A DNA stretch of 64,000 nt from Bacteroidia bacterium (GTDB taxonomy: Bacteria > Bacteroidota > Bacteroidia > J057), in NCBI GenBank assembly GCA_030430575.1, contig JAUIKF010000004.1, forward strand, positions 1 to 64,000, given 5' to 3'. The first letter of the stretch is position 1; each line of letters begins with the position of its first letter. The notes beneath the pieces were generated by a model. It was not told the DNA's origin, did no database searches, and was given only the letters and a program-made list of their open reading frames with translations. Positions 61,789 to 64,000 of this stretch are shown here, in pieces. The position numbers and the translations under genes were made by a program.

Positions 61789-62556
61789 ATGAATTATTAT
61801 ACCAAAGAAAAAGGCAATAAAAAGGGAAATCTCATCTATGGGTATCATCCCATCGTGGAGGCTTTAGAAGCGGGGAAGACGATCGACAAGATTTTGCTAA
61901 AAAAAGGAAGCAAGGCGGGTCGAATCATAGATATGGCCAAGGCAAGGGATATTCCGATTCAGGAAGTCCCCGAAGCGAGTTTAAATCGCTTCAGCAGAGG
62001 GAGCAATCACCAAGGCGCTATTGCCTTTGTGGCGGCGATTACATACCAAAAACTAGAAGACATTATCTTGAAACTAGAGGCATCAAAGGAAAAAGCCTTA
62101 TTCGTGATGCTGGACGGTGTCACAGATGTCCGTAACTTCGGCGCGATCGCCCGGTCGGCGGAATGTATGGGCGCACACGCCATTGTGGTGCCTACCCGCG
62201 GCGCAGCCGCAGGCAATGCCGATGCCGTCAAGACCTCTGCGGGCGCGCTGAATCACATCCCGGTATGTAGAGAAGTGAACCTGGTTGATGCTGTATTGCT
62301 CATGCAGAGCTATGGGGTTGCCGTCGTCTCTTGTACCGAAAAAGCTTCCCAAAATATCTTTGAGGAGGACTTTACAGGACCGACCTGCATTATTTTGGGT
62401 TCGGAAGACAAAGGAATTACTTCTACCCTGATCAAGCGTTCTGATAAGCAAGTAAAGATTCCCTTGGTTGGGAAAGTCTCTTCGCTCAATGTCTCCGTGG
62501 CCGCAGGCATGGCTTTGTCGGAAGCCCTGCGTCAGCGGGGGTATGGGGGAAAATGA
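61789..62556 (+). CDS. rlmB: 23S rRNA 2'-O-methyltransferase RlmB
   Basis: A 255-residue SPOUT (TrmH) methyltransferase: an N-terminal RNA-binding domain (IYGYHPIVEALEAGKTIDKI) and the knot domain with DGVTDVRNFGAIARSAECMG, ILGSEDKGI and SSLNVSVAAGMALSEALR. It methylates G2251 (E. coli numbering) of 23S rRNA. Start ATG at 61789. The stop codon lies in an octamer unit at 62550-62557. Convergent with the GSCFA gene. Confidence 0.94.
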   Translation: MNYYTKEKGNKKGNLIYGYHPIVEALEAGKTIDKILLKKGSKAGRIIDMAKARDIPIQEVPEASLNRFSRGSNHQGAIAFVAAITYQKLEDIILKLEASKEKALFVMLDGVTDVRNFGAIARSAECMGAHAIVVPTRGAAAGNADAVKTSAGALNHIPVCREVNLVDAVLLMQSYGVAVVSCTEKASQNIFEEDFTGPTCIILGSEDKGITSTLIKRSDKQVKIPLVGKVSSLNVSVAAGMALSEALRQRGYGGK

Positions 62557-62573
62557 TAGAATGAGTGAATGGG
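62550..62573 (+). repeat. Octamer array at the rlmB stop
   Basis: Three octamers (AAAATGAT, AGAATGAG, TGAATGGG); the first contains the TGA stop codon at 62554-62556. Confidence 0.75.
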
Positions 62574-62582
62574 AAAACTTGG

Positions 62583-63554
62583 TTATTCACTTATTTCTGT
62601 TAAACGGCGTTTGACTTCCAGGATTTCTTTTTCACATGGTATGGCTTGCTGTATGGTTTCTAGATCTTTTAACAATTTTTTCAAAAACGTCTGATAACCT
62701 GATGACTGTGGCTGAAGTGGGCGATGCTTCAACGCCTTTTGGAGCTTTTGCCAACGAGTGATAAGTGCCTGTGTATCAGGAGAAAAAAAGCTTTTAGCAA
62801 AACCTTCCCATATATATGCCTCGGCAGCGGATGACGGATGTGCCAGGTCGTCTGCGTAGAATCGATAATCCCGTAAATCATCCACGAGCATCTCATAAGC
62901 AGGGAAATACTGAACTTGCTCAAATGCCTCTGCCAACTGATGGCAGGCGAGGCGTAAAGTCGCTTTGCTGACTGCATTTTCAGGGATGCCGTCCTTCAGG
63001 TGGCGAACTGGACTGACGGTGAGGATGACTTGCTGATGAGGCGAGAGTTCCTGGAAAAATGGAGAAAAACCTGCTACCAGTTCTTCAATTGGAAGTAATT
63101 CTTTTTGGAAAAAATCAGCTGGATACTTATGGCAATTGATGACGAGACCTTGTGTATCTTTTCTCCGATATCCCCAAGCCGACCCAAAAGTTAGGACCAA
63201 CCATTCAGCTTGTTCAAGCCCTTTTTGACTAGCCAAAGCAGCACTTTTTACTGCTTCCGCAAATGAGCCCTTATCCAGGTTGCTGAAGCTGCTGTGCAAG
63301 TCGAACGAATGCCATAAGCCATTGTACTCTGTAGACGCTGCTACTTCAGCTTTGCCTTGAGCGATTCGAAGGTGATGCAACAAAGCCATGGGGTGATATG
63401 CAATCCCCAAAGGGTTGGTTGTGGCGGAGAATTTGTTGTGAAGGAGGCGTGCGCCCATTCGCTCTGCAAAGCATGAACCCATCGCGAGCACATGCTGCTG
63501 ATGATGGATAAAATGTGCCGAAGGCTTTAGTGAGATTTCCGTTCGGAACTTCAT
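62583..63554 (-). CDS. GSCFA-domain protein
   Basis: A 323-residue protein with the signature GSCFAERMG at about residues 26-34, followed by TTNPLGIAYHP, LTFGSAWGYR and VSPVRHLKDG. GSCFA proteins are SGNH-esterase relatives found in Bacteroidota; the D-x-x-H pair near the end is visible in YADDLAHPSS. Probable acyl or acetyl esterase acting on sugars; the real substrate is unknown. I chose the ATG at 63554 (MKFRTEISLKPS). Confidence 0.9.
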   Translation of the reverse strand: MKFRTEISLKPSAHFIHHQQHVLAMGSCFAERMGARLLHNKFSATTNPLGIAYHPMALLHHLRIAQGKAEVAASTEYNGLWHSFDLHSSFSNLDKGSFAEAVKSAALASQKGLEQAEWLVLTFGSAWGYRRKDTQGLVINCHKYPADFFQKELLPIEELVAGFSPFFQELSPHQQVILTVSPVRHLKDGIPENAVSKATLRLACHQLAEAFEQVQYFPAYEMLVDDLRDYRFYADDLAHPSSAAEAYIWEGFAKSFFSPDTQALITRWQKLQKALKHRPLQPQSSGYQTFLKKLLKDLETIQQAIPCEKEILEVKRRLTEISE

Positions 63555-63611
63555 GCTTTTGTGTAAATTGGTTACGTTTTTGAAACTTACCCCCACCAAG
63601 ATAAAAGAAAA

Positions 63612-64000
63612 GTGCGATATACTGACCAACAAATTGTAGCGGGATTGCTTGCAGGAGGTCGAGGGGAGCATTCTCTGTTAAAGCAATTATACCAAGTCCA
63701 TCAGTCTACCGTCTTTCGTTTCGTCCAAGAACAACAAGGTAGCAAGGCCGAAGCCAAAGACATTTTTCAAGAAGGAATTTTGGTCCTGTATAAGCAGGTA
63801 AGGGCAGGTAAATTTAGGGGAGAAAGCAGCTTGGGAACCTATTTGTTTTCTATTTGCAAATACCTTTGGTTTCAGAAACTGAAGAAGGAAAGCCGGCGAG
63901 CCGATTTATTGGAACGACAACCCCTCCCATTCACCGCCCAAGACATCGACCCTTACCGAAAAATGGAGGATAAGGAGCAACGTGACCTCATGTTGACTTT
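63612..64000 (+). CDS. RNA polymerase sigma factor, partial at the window end
   Basis: The reading frame begins with GTG at 63612 (MRYTDQQIVAGLLAGG) and runs off the window after 129 codons. The visible part is region 2: QGSKAEAKDIFQEGILVLYK and SLGTYLFSICKYLWFQKLKK. The start and the Y-T-D-Q-x-I-V pattern match the sigma factor at 8634-9224. No ATG lies upstream in frame. It is the fifth sigma gene of the window and is divergent from the GSCFA gene. Confidence 0.8.
   Translation, partial: MRYTDQQIVAGLLAGGRGEHSLLKQLYQVHQSTVFRFVQEQQGSKAEAKDIFQEGILVLYKQVRAGKFRGESSLGTYLFSICKYLWFQKLKKESRRADLLERQPLPFTAQDIDPYRKMEDKEQRDLMLT

Noticed and set aside
1-64000. tRNA, rRNA, insertion sequence or prophage genes
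   Set aside because: I looked for cloverleaf-like segments, transposase motifs and phage structural genes by eye and saw none. A covariance-model search would be needed to exclude small RNAs.

Overview
The window looks like a chromosomal segment of a Bacteroidota bacterium, most likely a Saprospiria/Lewinella-type marine organism. This is an inference from gene content: a type IX secretion sorting tail on a giant PKD protein, a PorE-like OmpA lipoprotein/TPR protein, the murA-DUF4290 pair, DUF4199, GSCFA and DUF2723 proteins, sigma factors paired with membrane anti-sigma proteins, and several promoters of the Bacteroidota form TTG-N18-22-TAnnTTTG. No tRNA, rRNA, CRISPR array, transposase or phage gene was seen.

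Layout. 1-5.3 kb: a sigma factor with a very short anti-sigma-like companion, divergent from a small unknown protein, a membrane-anchored TPR-CHAT (caspase-like) protease and another unknown protein. 5.3-9.3 kb: DUF4199 membrane protein, a membrane-tethered LuxR regulator overlapping an NtrC-type regulator, then a membrane TPR anti-sigma protein with its sigma factor. 9.6-14.7 kb: GIN-domain protein, a large DUF2231/cytochrome-c-like/LRR/discoidin membrane protein, an NHL lipoprotein and an alpha/beta hydrolase. 14.8-25.4 kb: two tandem SUMF1-fold secreted proteins and a 2480-residue T9SS cargo protein with sixteen 22-residue repeats. 25.5-32.0 kb: MBL hydrolase, lysophospholipase-like hydrolase and a MacAB-like export operon with two permeases. 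32-40.3 kb: SAM methyltransferase, porin, PorE-like protein, MlaE permease, polysaccharide deacetylase, a pair of paralogous unknown proteins and a membrane protein. 40.5-44.3 kb: two divergent ECF sigma factors, one with an anti-sigma gene and an exported unknown protein. 44.4-50.3 kb: an Eco57I-like adenine methylase core with an altered catalytic motif, and a twin-SWIM SNF2 helicase. 50.4-55.4 kb: an operon of alanine racemase, SbnA, sulfotransferase, SbnB and a rhodanese lipoprotein, pointing to 2,3-diaminopropionate metabolism. 55.7-64 kb: housekeeping genes (MurA, DUF4290, DUF2723, RlmB, GSCFA) and the start of a fifth sigma factor.

The most unusual signals are the spaces between genes. 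Short degenerate tandem repeats sit at gene ends: octamers ending in ATGA that start at stop codons, T-rich hexamers just before start codons, nine exact AAAACCC heptamers, AT-rich TTGATTAAT elements, a GC-rich 70-bp element and a TTCGGC-GCTCAGG element. There is also a perfect 60-bp palindrome at 33944-34003. The strongest functional candidates for further work are the sigma/TPR-CHAT locus, the diaminopropionate-sulfotransferase operon, the altered methylase, and the stop-codon-anchored octamer tails.
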